This document shows positions 39,742 through 47,751 of a stretch of 64,000 nt of DNA, piece by piece. Origin of the DNA: Falsihalocynthiibacter arcticus. GTDB taxonomy: Bacteria > Pseudomonadota > Alphaproteobacteria > Rhodobacterales > Rhodobacteraceae. The notes under the pieces are model-generated. The model was not told the origin of the DNA. It made no database searches and saw only the letters and a program-made list of their open reading frames with translations. The stretch spans positions 3,191,501-3,255,500 of the forward strand of contig NZ_CP014327.1 in the NCBI RefSeq assembly GCF_000812665.2, given 5' to 3'. Position 1 is the stretch's first letter. Each line of letters opens with the position of its first letter. A program made the position numbers and the translations under genes.

Positions 39742-39996
39742 TTAGTCTTCGTATCCGCAAGTTGAACAATCCCCTTGAAAGTAGTGCAGACCCCCGCAAT
39801 TGGGACAAGACGTATCGTCGTCATCAACGTTGCCACCCTGTTTTTACCACCATTCGTACATGTCCCCAGCGGATTTATGGGCTGCATTTCGATACCAATC
39901 TTTGAATTCATCCGGTGACATGTCGTCCGGAGCAGTAAGCCAGAACTCGTATTCGGCGGCATCGGCAAAACCGGTCCCAGCGTAGCCGTCACTCAT
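39742..39996 (-). pseudogene. Small zinc-ribbon protein interrupted by one in-frame TAA
   Basis: Start ATG 39994-39996 with AAAGGAG upstream. The first 50 codons read MSDGYAGTGFADAAEYEFWL to GDMYEWW, then TAA (39844-39846). The same frame goes on KQGGNVDDDDTSCPNCGGLH to CSTCGYED and a second TAA. The second part has a clean zinc ribbon (CPNC, CSTC). A CAA-to-TAA change would explain it (WWQKQGG). It could also be two genes or read-through. Family not recognised. Confidence 0.6.
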
Positions 39997-40365
39997 TTGT
40001 TTCTCCTTTTGAATAATTATTAGCACAGCAGTTCATCACATTCTCTGCAATAGATATGCCTGACCATCATTTTTTCAATCTGAAGAAAACCGGTTTACGC
40101 TTTTAACAGGGAATGACGATGACGCCTAACTCGCGTTATGCACACTCCATTAACGCGAGTGCAGGGTTCATAAATAGAGCGCGGGGCGCCTGTCGTACAT
40201 TATGTAATACACCCCAGAAATTTCATGTTCAATTTTCGGTCTGACGCGGATTTTCTCGACGAAACCCAGAATCCGCCCAATTCCTGCCATTTCATACAAA
40301 TAGAACTCAAATACAGACTTGATGAAGAATTAAACACCGAGCCAATTGGCCTAGGGAAGAACATT
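39997..40365. other. Intergenic, no gene seen
   Basis: Contains the short repeated word ACTCGCGTTAT (also near 39645) and no plausible reading frame with a ribosome site. The frame entering the next gene from 40225 is probably leader. Confidence 0.4.
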
Positions 40366-40734
40366 TTGAAAACTATTATTACGAGCTCATGCCTCCTTTT
40401 CCTCTCCGCCGGAATTGCAGGAGCAACGACTTGCTACTTCGAATCTGAAGGCAAGATTGAAATTCAAGGAAAATGCGACTTTCATTTCACTGAAAACGAT
40501 TCAGGGGTACTCGATGGAAGCTTTTCAATGACAAGCATTGATTATGATTCAAAAAAACAACTCGGCCATCAAGTATGGTTTATAATCGACTACGATGGGG
40601 CGCCTTACGCCTTTTGGACGGGTGAGCCTGGGGCGACACACCTCCACGCCCCAACCGGATATTTGTCGAAAGTAGGCGGGTGCTGGGTCAACCATGACAC
40701 GCGCCTTTGTGCATGGGAAAAGACGGGCGCCTAG
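40366..40734 (+). CDS. Small secreted protein of unknown family
   Basis: I start it at TTG 40366 (122 residues) because GGGAAG precedes it and the product then opens with a proper signal peptide LKTIITSSCLLFLSAGIAGA. The frame could begin at ATG 40225, but that would put 47 polar residues ahead of the signal. The mature part has four cysteines (TTCYFES, GKCDFHF, GGCWVNH, RLCAWE), suited to two disulfides, and an acidic middle. No family recognised. Confidence 0.55.
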   Translation: MKTIITSSCLLFLSAGIAGATTCYFESEGKIEIQGKCDFHFTENDSGVLDGSFSMTSIDYDSKKQLGHQVWFIIDYDGAPYAFWTGEPGATHLHAPTGYLSKVGGCWVNHDTRLCAWEKTGA

Positions 40735-41022
40735 TGCGGCACGAAAGCGGGCAGGGCCAGCCTAGCCAATGATCACTTTGAGACCCTTCCAAAAACGTTC
40801 AACAACTGATTAGGTTTTCAACGGGGTTTGTGGCAGCGGAAAGCAGGGCCTTTTCCGACCGCTCCAAAAAAGAGGGTTTCTGGCGGATTATACTGGTGTC
40901 GTTAATAGTCGGGTTGAGATCAGAGCAGCCACGCTCGCCCTGCGAAGCTAGATAAAAAGCTTGATCTATTTGCCTCGTAGGACGAAGAATATCGGGAATG
41001 TTATTTTAGCGAGGCTGGGCCA
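40735..41022. other. Intergenic with degenerate dispersed sequence
   Basis: No gene. Contains words such as GGCAGCGGAAAGCAGGGCC and TTTTCCGACCGCT, similar to other degenerate intergenic segments between 58 and 61.5 kb in this window. Confidence 0.35.
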
Positions 41023-41681
41023 GTGCTTAAAAGTTTAAATCTTAGTGCGGTCCTTTCGCTTGTTTGGGTTACGAGCGCATTTTCTGGGGTTTGTGACTAT
41101 CGGCTCAGCCAGTTGGTCAGCCCCACAGCCGCGACTGCGGTTGTCACAGCAGGTGGTGCTGGGGCGTCCGTTGGTCCCGCTACAATGGCTTTAGGGGGCT
41201 TTATTTCTTTCCACACGCAGCCAGCGGGTCTCTGATGTTGGGTTCGACGCTTGCAGGGGCTTCGGGAGCTGGGACCGTAGGTATCATCGGAGGGAGTGGA
41301 TTTGCGGCAGGTGTGCTGGCCATCCTTACTGCGCCAATAACATTGGTCGTTGCTGCTGGCACGGCCGTCACGGTCGGCGGAGTGGAGGCTGGCTGCTATT
41401 TTGTCGATGAACGGATCACCGAAGAAGAAGAGGTGGTTGCAATCTTAAGGCAAGCGGCACTGACCTCCAATGAGGATTACTTTAAACTGTTTGACGTGAG
41501 AGGCGAGGAGGCTGCCGAAACGGGGGCGGTCAGCCGAGTTCGTATTCCTGATGCGGACGGGACGTATCAGTTTTACGAAGTAGAAAATCTCTACATCACA
41601 AATGGTGAATTACTGCACCGAGATTGGTTTTTCAACACTTCTCTTGGAAACATCGCGGCCGCGCTGGTTGCACAGCCTTAA
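41023..41681 (+). pseudogene. Glycine/alanine-rich membrane-associated protein, frameshifted by one base
   Basis: The first 70 codons give a signal peptide (LSLVWVTSAFSGVCDYRLSQ) and a Gly/Ala-rich stretch, then run off at a G5 run (41194-41198). One frame over the protein goes on: YFFPHAASGSLMLGSTLAGA, GFAAGVLAILTAPITLVVAA, then a soluble end GAVSRVRIPDADGTYQFYEV. Length is 2 modulo 3; one extra G gives MALGGLYFFPHAASG and 219 residues. The hydrophobic Gly-zipper-like middle suggests membrane insertion. Function unknown. Confidence 0.65.
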
Positions 41682-41774
41682 CTGCCATTTCTGATCAGGA
41701 ATGTCCCGCTTCAAACGGACTTCCAAAAACGACCGTTTTTGAACGGTTCCCTGAAAGCCGACATTTGCGCAGAA

Positions 41775-42190
41775 AAAAGCCCAGCAGAGTGGCCGCCGTT
41801 GCCATGGCCAACAAAACTGCCCGTATGATCTGGGCTGTGCTGACACGGAATGAGCCCTACAAAGCGAGAACCGTTTAACGGACCAACGAAACAACAATAG
41901 GAGTTTGCAAGACCAATGAAGTGATGGAACTTTGTCAGCCCAAAAACCAAGACACCCCGAGCTTTGTCCAGAACGCTTGCTGTTCGATATGCGGAATGGG
42001 ACTTGGTTGGTGGAAACCATCCACTGCCCGGCAGGCGATGCATGCATCGCTGAGAGGGAGGGCCAGCGGCCATGTGCGTCGCGCCAACAAGCCGAACACA
42101 AGACTGCTTCTGATCAAAACACCATGCGCTAAATTGTACTTGCAAAAAGGGAGCCATCCACACAGGACGAAGCCGCTGTTCATGATGAGA
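41775..42190 (+). mobile_element. 3' end of an IS110-family element (transposase C-terminus and tail)
   Basis: The frame to the stop at 41876-41878 reads KPSRVAAVAMANKTARMIWA VLTRNEPYK, the usual C-terminus of IS110 transposases (first 20 residues and the next 9). What follows (AACAATAGGAGTTTGCAAG, AATGAAGTGATGG, and TAAATTGTACTTGCAAAAAG near 42130) resembles the downstream end of these elements. The N-terminal and catalytic parts are absent. Ends are approximate. Confidence 0.6.
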
Positions 42191-42373
42191 TGAGTACCGT
42201 CCGAACTTGATCATTCCAATAGGCTGAAAACGCTTCTTGATGAGATTTTTTGCTATATGTTGGGCGGTGCCCACCTGTTACTTGGTTTATGGCACCAATC
42301 CAAATCTTATTTGGGTCGGGTCTAACGACCAAGGGCGAGTACTAGGATACTATAGGATATATGGTGCCATTGG

Positions 42374-42664
42374 TTGGCTACGCTAGCAAAGCACTTCCCT
42401 CATGCAGCTTTAGTATTCTCTGTACTCAAGGACACTTTTTCCGAAAAAGAAAGAAGCCTAGCCAAAGCCTTCCTCACAAAGCATGCAGGCAAACTGAACT
42501 ATGGAAGATACGACAGATCAGTTGTCTTCCTTACTGGGGGAGATCTCTTTTTTGATTATTCCCTGAATGGTGGTGACGATGCGCGATATTCGCACCATGA
42601 CTGCGAAGCTATTTCGGATTTTGCATCCGCTAGCCAGCGGCTAAACCTAGACTTACACGAATAA
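42374..42664 (+). pseudogene. C-terminal fragment of an unknown protein
   Basis: 96-codon frame LAKHFPHAALVFSVLKDTFS to ISDFASASQRLNLDLHE. It looks like real protein, but the only start is a TTG with no ribosome site, and a TAG lies five codons upstream. I take it as the tail of a longer gene whose front was lost. No family recognised. Confidence 0.4.
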
Positions 42665-43243
42665 GTCGATCTTCGCGCCAGATGCCTTGACAACAAAGTG
42701 CGAATTTTTCGCATCAATGCTCTTGGACGCAAGGTAGGCTCAGAGGTGGGTATGAACACGAGAATTATTTCTAATTATACTGGGGCTACTGCAAAACCCG
42801 AACGTTGCGATGTGAGATGATGCGGCAGTTATCAGTTACTTGATCTCGAAAGTTGCGCCACTGTTTTGGGACGACCTGTCGCATAAAGTTCAAGATTACG
42901 TTGGCGAAGTGTTTTTGCATTGAATAAGCCACCTCGATTGTTGCCGCCAAAACGCGTTTCAAAACCGGAACCGCTGTTGAAGGATTATGACTCTTTCGTG
43001 ATAGCGGACAGGTGCCTTCGAACCCCGTCCAAAACTGCAAGGCTAAGTTAAGTTCAACATACAAATTTATATGAATTTACTCATCAAAACTCTCAAATTT
43101 TTGCCTCATTAGGCTGAAAAATTTCCCATTTTGAACTTCATACTTGCTAACCATCGATTTGAACCACTCTTCGTCGTTTCGTTTCACCTTTAGGTGTAGC
43201 TGGCCCGTATATTGAGACTTTGGCCGCCTTCGGGATAGACGGG
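42665..43243. other. Non-coding stretch holding a diverged tmRNA fragment
   Basis: No convincing gene; a 92-codon minus-strand frame at 42786-43064 overlaps the tmRNA fragment at its upstream end and has no ribosome site. Otherwise AT-rich with nothing recognisable. Confidence 0.4.
43010..43049 (-). repeat. Third, diverged copy of the tmRNA 3' segment
   Basis: Bases 43010-43044 match 45754-45788 of the intact gene at 30 of 35 positions with no gaps, then AAGTT follows after an 8-base deletion. Same orientation as the intact gene and as the copy at 38.7 kb. Older than that copy, judging by divergence. Confidence 0.65.
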
Positions 43244-43366
43244 CTACATTCTGAGTTTTTTTCTAGAGTCAATTTCGATATCGCGCTCCGTTTCTACGGC
43301 CTCAAAAACTTCTTTCACTATCTTTTCTACGAGAAGTGAAAATTGTTTCTTCGATGTTTTTGACAT
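43244..43366 (-). CDS. Possible 40-residue small protein
   Basis: Frame MSKTSKKQFSLLVEKIVKEV to RDIEIDSRKKLRM with GAAAGAAG upstream, charged and likely helical. No family recognised; it may be a chance frame in decayed DNA. Confidence 0.3.
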   Translation of the reverse strand: MSKTSKKQFSLLVEKIVKEVFEAVETERDIEIDSRKKLRM

Positions 43367-43506
43367 TTGTACTTCTTTCACTAATATTTCCAATAAATGC
43401 TGGCGTTTTTAGCAGCAGCGCGAGCAGGGCCATGAATTGCCCCAATCTGCATTATTCATAGTATACTTCATAGCCGAAAGATGCGCCATAATTGATACGT
43501 CATCAA

Positions 43507-43773
43507 ATGGTAGCTGAAAATATCGACCCACTTCTTGAATCTCTAGCCAGAGTTGTGCGCCTTCATCGGCGCGCCGCAGGGCTTTCCCAAGAAGAACTTG
43601 CACACAACATTGGAAGAAGCATGCGCTATATTTCCCTTATCGAAAGTCGCCGCCATCAGCCAAGTTTAGATACTTTGAAGCGGCTCAGTGATGGGCTTGA
43701 GCTAACCCTTAGTCAGTTGATTATTGAAGTGGAGGAAGACGCAAAGCAACACGCATTAACTAAGGGCAATTGA
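43507..43773 (+). CDS. XRE-family helix-turn-helix regulator
   Basis: 88 residues from ATG 43507. A clear Cro/CI fold: LARVVRLHRRAAGLSQEELA, HNIGRSMRYISLIESRRHQP, SLDTLKRLSDGLELTLSQLI. It is a lone DNA-binding domain with a short tail, of the type found in islands and as toxin-antitoxin or phage regulators. No toxin gene is adjacent. The upstream site for ribosomes is weak. Confidence 0.82.
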   Translation: MVAENIDPLLESLARVVRLHRRAAGLSQEELAHNIGRSMRYISLIESRRHQPSLDTLKRLSDGLELTLSQLIIEVEEDAKQHALTKGN

Positions 43774-44078
43774 ATATACATGCCAGTTGCAGGCATCCCC
43801 ACATTTCTGCGTAGCTCATAAGTACGCGGAGATTTTGTAGAACAAACGGATTACTTAGACAAAAAGTGTACAAACAAATGAGTGATTATAGATTGCAATG
43901 CGTCGTAAAAATAGGGTTGACGTAATCCCTCACTTGGTGCTGTTTAAAGGCATGACAACGACTCTTCATACGGTTTTCATTGATCTGACCCATCCAGGGC
44001 CGGCCTTTGATCGCTTGTCATTTCTCAACACCTCAACCGAACTGCCGCCGGTCCTTTTCTATCCCAGAGAAGGCCATT
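43774..44078. other. Intergenic, no gene seen
   Basis: A plus-strand frame 43898-44125 runs into the AAA+ gene out of frame and looks accidental. No repeat or hairpin noted. Confidence 0.4.
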
Positions 44079-45197
44079 GCTATGAAAACCACCAAACTCA
44101 TTCACGCGACATATCCGGAAATTGACGGAATCGCGCTCATTCAACGCTTCGCGGATCATCTTGTGAAACTCCGCACCGACAAACTTGCGGCTGTTTCTGT
44201 CGGTGACGATGAACCATCTCGCGATCTTGGATCGGACGATGTCGAGGGCGCGCCCCTTGAGCAACCTAGCGGCGTCGAACTCACATGGCAGGACACTCGC
44301 CGTATTGAACTGCGCGTAAACAAAATTATTCAGCGCATGAGGGCCGCTTCTGGCCTCGCGCACTTGAAAGACGAAGAGATCATCCGCCTGCGCCCCTTAT
44401 TTACAAGCGTAAAGTTACTCACGTTGGAAGGTGAGCATTGGGTCGACGAACTTATTGCAACTTTGCATGCAGAGATGCCGTGGATGGCGCCGGCCACCAT
44501 TGAAGTTTGGCATGCCCTCCAGCGCGGCGCCGCAACAGGGGCAGTTATCAGAATCCCACCGCTTATTTTGAATGGTCCTCCAGGGATCGGGAAGTCCGTT
44601 TGGGCACGTCGCCTCTCCGAACTTCTTCACATCCCACGATGTGAAATTGATGCCAGCCTTGGCGGCGTCGGCTTCAGTATTGCAGGAACGGAACGTGGCT
44701 GGTCCTCGGCGCAAGCTGGGCGGCCGCTCGAAACGATCCTTCAGCATCAGGTGGGTAATCCAATAATGGTGGTCGACGAAATCTGCAAAGCACAATCCGG
44801 CACATCTACAAATGGGGCCAATCATTCTTTTGCAAATAGTTTGCTAAGTCTCTTAGAACCGGCAACCTCTGCGGCTTGGGAATGCCCTTTCTATCGCACC
44901 AAAATCGACATGTCCCACATCTCTTGGGTTCTGACCGCCAACGACGCGTCCCGCATTCCTGCCCCCCTTCTGAGCAGATGCGTGGTCATTAATTTACCCA
45001 AAATCTCATGCGCTCAGCTGCAAGGGTTCGCCGTGCGAAAAGCAGACGAATTGGGACTGACAAAGGCGTCGGCGGACGCCATTGAGCAGGTCATTGGCAA
45101 TGAGATGCAAAAAGCAAACGCTAATACCAGCTTGCGAGATGTCGTTCGTATACTGCGCCGTGCGGAAGTCCTTGAGAGCCGACCGATGCTGCATTGA
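44079..45197 (+). CDS. Lon-type AAA+ ATPase without protease domain
   Basis: 372 residues from ATG 44079. The AAA+ core is intact: Walker A ILNGPPGIGKSVWARRL, Walker B NPIMVVDEICKA, sensor 1 ISWVLTANDASRIP, arginine finger PLLSRCVVINLP and a helical lid with TSLRDVVRILRRAEVL. The order and the DEICKA/SLLEPAT spacing resemble the ATPase part of Lon, but there is no Lon protease domain and the N-terminal 150 residues are unrelated. Codon use looks like the core genome, unlike its decayed surroundings. The next gene starts inside its stop codon, so the ATPase probably works with that partner. Confidence 0.75.
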   Translation, partial: AMKTTKLIHATYPEIDGIALIQRFADHLVKLRTDKLAAVSVGDDEPSRDLGSDDVEGAPLEQPSGVELTWQDTRRIELRVNKIIQRMRAASGLAHLKDEEIIRLRPLFTSVKLLTLEGEHWVDELIATLHAEMPWMAPATIEVWHALQRGAATGAVIRIPPLILNGPPGIGKSVWARRLSELLHIPRCEIDASLGGVGFSIAGTERGWSSAQAGRPLETILQHQVGNPIMVVDEICKAQSGTSTNGANHSFANSLLSLLEPATSAAWECPFYRTKIDMSHISWVLTANDASRIPAPLLSRCVVINLPKISCAQLQGFAVRKADELGLTKASADAIEQVIGNEMQKANANTSLRDVVRILRRAEVLESRPMLH

Positions 45198-45532
45198 TAT
45201 CTGGCCAACTGACGTCGTCGCTTTTGGGAGGATGGGCTCCTCAGAGTACTGCCGTGCATGGCATCGCGGTCGAGGATCTTCAGGATGCGCCGACTTCCGG
45301 CAAAGTTGTGGATGATCTTTTTCCGCATTTGGGAGATCGGGTGCCAGTGTAAAATGCGCTGGAGTATGAAACACGCTGGCTGTCCCGATTGATGGAAGTC
45401 AACATGCAGGCCGCGATTCCCACAATCGAGGATTATCACCGTGTTTCCTTTGCAAGCTTTTCGGGCTTGGCGCTCGACATGCTGTATGAGGCCCTCGAAC
45501 GTCGTCCCCCCACATCGGGCGGGGCCGGATAG
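45194..45532 (+). pseudogene. Partner gene of the AAA+ ATPase, cut by one in-frame TAA
   Basis: Starting at TTG 45194 inside the ATPase stop, the frame reads ISGQLTSSLLGGWAPQSTAV to LFPHLGDRVPV, then TAA at 45350-45352. It goes on in the same frame NALEYETRWLSRLMEVNMQA to ALERRPPTSGGAG and TAG at 45530. A CAA-to-TAA change would give VPVQNALEYE and a 112-residue protein. No family recognised. Either a recent nonsense mutation or two short genes. Confidence 0.55.
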
Positions 45533-45731
45533 TGCTCGGCTTGTTAATGCATGGTGCAAAGCACTGCAATATTAGGGCCGTTCATGGATGTCTTGTCTAA
45601 AGTTTCAGGGCAGGGGGGTAGTCGGCCAGATCCTACAGATGTAGGAAAATTAGTCATATTCTGGGGTGTTAAAGGGAAAAAATTTCACCTTCGAAGCGCT
45701 CAAGATTCTGTTTTTTTGATGAAAATGAGAT

Positions 45732-46021
45732 TAAGTGCAGGTTTCTGTTGCCAGGTACCTGCGAACCCCGCCCAAAGCTGCAAAGCTAGGGGACTAAGTT
45801 TTCGATATTTCGAACTGCTTACGCAGCTAGAGCCATCGGAGCGTCGTTGTCATTTGCAACTAGCTTTTTATGTACCGATAACGGTGGTAACTCACCGAGA
45901 TAAAGCAAACCTCTTTAGACGTTCGTCGATCCTATTTCGACCCCATGATCCCCAAAGAAGGATTTTGGTGGAGTCGCCGGGTACCGCCCCCGGGTCCGAT
46001 CCGCTTATTACAAGCGCGTTT
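45732..46021 (-). ncRNA. ssrA: Permuted two-piece tmRNA (alphaproteobacterial type)
   Basis: Rescues stalled ribosomes. On the minus strand the acceptor piece comes first, with T-arm CCGGG/CCCGG and 3' end GGCGACTCCACCA (CCA ends at 45966). A 21-base spacer follows, then the coding piece from 45944, whose GGGGTCG pairs with CGACTCC to form the 7-bp acceptor stem. The tag frame at 45857-45819 reads ANDNDAPMALAA then TAA. The coding piece ends with a GCAGGT/ACCTGC hairpin. The 5' limit of the acceptor piece and the 3' limit are estimated. Parts of this gene recur at 38.7 and 43.0 kb. Confidence 0.95.
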
Positions 46022-46154
46022 ATATCCATAGTCCCGAAGGACAGTTTTAATGTAGGGCGCGTGCGGCGGAGTTACAAGTGGTTTTGGCTTGTGGTCGCAG
46101 ATGATTTTGCGCAGTGTTTTGGGAATGAAAACCAAAGCCCCTAAAGGAGCCCCT

Positions 46155-47144
46155 ATGTTTAATGCATTAATCGTCGAGAAACTTGAAGACGGCACCACAA
46201 GCGCAAGTATTCAGAATATTTCCGAGGATCGCCTGCCAGAAGGCGAGGTGACTGTTGCGGTGGACTATTCGACGGTCAATTACAAAGACGGGCTTTGTGT
46301 GGGGCCGGGTGGCGGTTTGGTGCGCAATTATCCGCATGTTCCGGGTATCGATTTCGCAGGAACCGTTCTCGACAGTTCCGATGCACGTTACAAGGCAGGC
46401 GACAAAGTTGTTTTGACGGGGTGGCGCGTGGGCGAAGCGCATTGGGGCGGATATGCGCAAAAGGCGCGGGTGAAGGCCGATTGGCTTGTACCGTTACCCG
46501 AAGGGCTTACTCCGCGCACAGCGATGGCCGTTGGAACCGCAGGTTTTACGGCGATGTTAGCGGTTATGGCACTTGAAGATCACGGTCTAACCCCCGAAAA
46601 AGGAACGGTTTTGGTGACTGGTGCCGCTGGCGGCGTTGGCTCTGTGGCCACGGCAATCCTCGCAAACCTTGGCTATCAGGTGGCCGCTGTCACGGGGCGT
46701 CCTGAAACGGCTGACTATTTGAAATCGCTGGGCGCGACCCAGATTGTTCCGCGCGAAGACCTCGCCGAAACGGTCAAACGTCCGCTTGAGGCGGAACAAT
46801 GGGCCGGATGCATCGACGCGGTTGGCGGCGCGATGTTGGCGCGTGTTCTGGGGCAAATCTCCTATGGCGGGTCGGTTGCTGCGATAGGTTTGGCGGGCGG
46901 GGCGGGACTTCCGGCGACGGTCATTCCGTTCCTTCTGCGCGGGATAAATCTCCTCGGCATCGACTCGGTGATGCAACCTTTTGAAAATCGCAAACGGGCG
47001 TGGGCACGCATTGCGACGGACCTGCCGCTTGATAAACTTGAGGCAATGGTGGTGCCCGCAACCCTCAGTGATTTACCGCAACTGGGTGCGGATATCCTCA
47101 AAGGGAAAATCAAAGGCCGCGTTGTTGTGGACGTAAACGCCTAA
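46155..47144 (+). CDS. acuI: Acrylyl-CoA reductase (AcuI) family oxidoreductase
   Basis: NADPH-dependent medium-chain reductase that turns toxic acryloyl-CoA into propionyl-CoA, important in marine bacteria that use DMSP. The product has 329 residues from ATG 46155 with AAAGGAG upstream. Motifs: VDYSTVNYKDGLCVGPGGGL, HVPGIDFAGTVLDS, GWRVGEAHWGGYAQKA, and cofactor site VLVTGAAGGVGSVATAILAN. No other DMSP gene is adjacent, so the physiological source of acryloyl-CoA is open. Confidence 0.92.
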   Translation: MFNALIVEKLEDGTTSASIQNISEDRLPEGEVTVAVDYSTVNYKDGLCVGPGGGLVRNYPHVPGIDFAGTVLDSSDARYKAGDKVVLTGWRVGEAHWGGYAQKARVKADWLVPLPEGLTPRTAMAVGTAGFTAMLAVMALEDHGLTPEKGTVLVTGAAGGVGSVATAILANLGYQVAAVTGRPETADYLKSLGATQIVPREDLAETVKRPLEAEQWAGCIDAVGGAMLARVLGQISYGGSVAAIGLAGGAGLPATVIPFLLRGINLLGIDSVMQPFENRKRAWARIATDLPLDKLEAMVVPATLSDLPQLGADILKGKIKGRVVVDVNA

Positions 47145-47150
47145 AAAATT

Positions 47151-47191
47151 GGGCGCGCGAGGCGTGGTTTGATTGCAACCCTCGCGCGCCC
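47151..47191 (+). terminator. Strong hairpin after acuI
   Basis: 12-bp perfect inverted repeat GGGCGCGCGAGG / CCTCGCGCGCCC with a 17-base loop, 6 bases after the acuI stop. It separates acuI from the trg locus. Confidence 0.7.
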
Positions 47192-47267
47192 ATTCATAAA
47201 GCCCGCGCGAAATCCTTGCTCAAACGCCCAAAACCCGCATAAATCGTGGAAAACGAATGAGGTTTCT

Positions 47268-47708
47268 ATGCTTTCTGCATCCCGAGTAGTCGCTGGCGTT
47301 GTTTTTGCGATTGTCACATGGTTCGCTTGCGAATTCGTTGTTTTCACACTGCCCGATGACAAAAAACCTGGTCTGTTTTCCGTCATAAGTGCGGCACTCG
47401 CCTTTGTTGTCGCGTGGCGCATCGCAGGCCCCCATCAGCGCGAAGGGTATAAGGCTGCGTTTTCTACGGGGCTTACGACGGCAGTGGCCATCACCATTTG
47501 TGTAACGTTTCTGCATGCAGGGATCGAGATGATCGATCAGTCGATGCGCAAAGCCTATGGTGGCCCCATGGAAGCCATCGTTGATATGTTTAGTATCGCG
47601 GGCAAATATGCGATGATCGCAGCGACACCTTTCCCTATTGCCATAATGGTTTTTGGCGGAATTTTTGGTGGTTTTGCCGTGGAATGGGCCAGCCGCCGCT
47701 GGAACTGA
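47268..47708 (+). CDS. trgA: TrgA family membrane protein
   Basis: 146 residues from ATG 47268 with ATGAGG upstream. Four hydrophobic helices: ASRVVAGVVFAIVTWFACEF, LFSVISAALAFVVAWRIA, AFSTGLTTAVAITICVTFLH, and PFPIAIMVFGGIFGGFAVEW. In Rhodobacter sphaeroides trgA and trgB lie next to cysK and affect tellurite resistance. The same order is kept here, which supports the name. The biochemical role is unknown. Confidence 0.88.
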   Translation: MLSASRVVAGVVFAIVTWFACEFVVFTLPDDKKPGLFSVISAALAFVVAWRIAGPHQREGYKAAFSTGLTTAVAITICVTFLHAGIEMIDQSMRKAYGGPMEAIVDMFSIAGKYAMIAATPFPIAIMVFGGIFGGFAVEWASRRWN

Positions 47709-47751
47709 TACGTTTCCCGATTCAATTGATATCCCATATTTAGGACACGCC

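Noticed and set aside
41711-42274. 187-codon minus-strand frame
   Set aside because: It is antisense to the IS110 C-terminus and tail and reads as low-quality protein.
42786-43064. 92-codon minus-strand frame
   Set aside because: It runs over the diverged tmRNA fragment and has no ribosome site or recognisable domain.
43898-44125. 75-codon plus-strand frame before the AAA+ gene
   Set aside because: It overlaps the ATPase start out of frame and has no recognisable protein features.
47653-47751. Longer N-terminus for TrgB
   Set aside because: It overlaps the end of trgA and does not resemble the family; the GTG at 47752 with TAGGA upstream fits the domain start.
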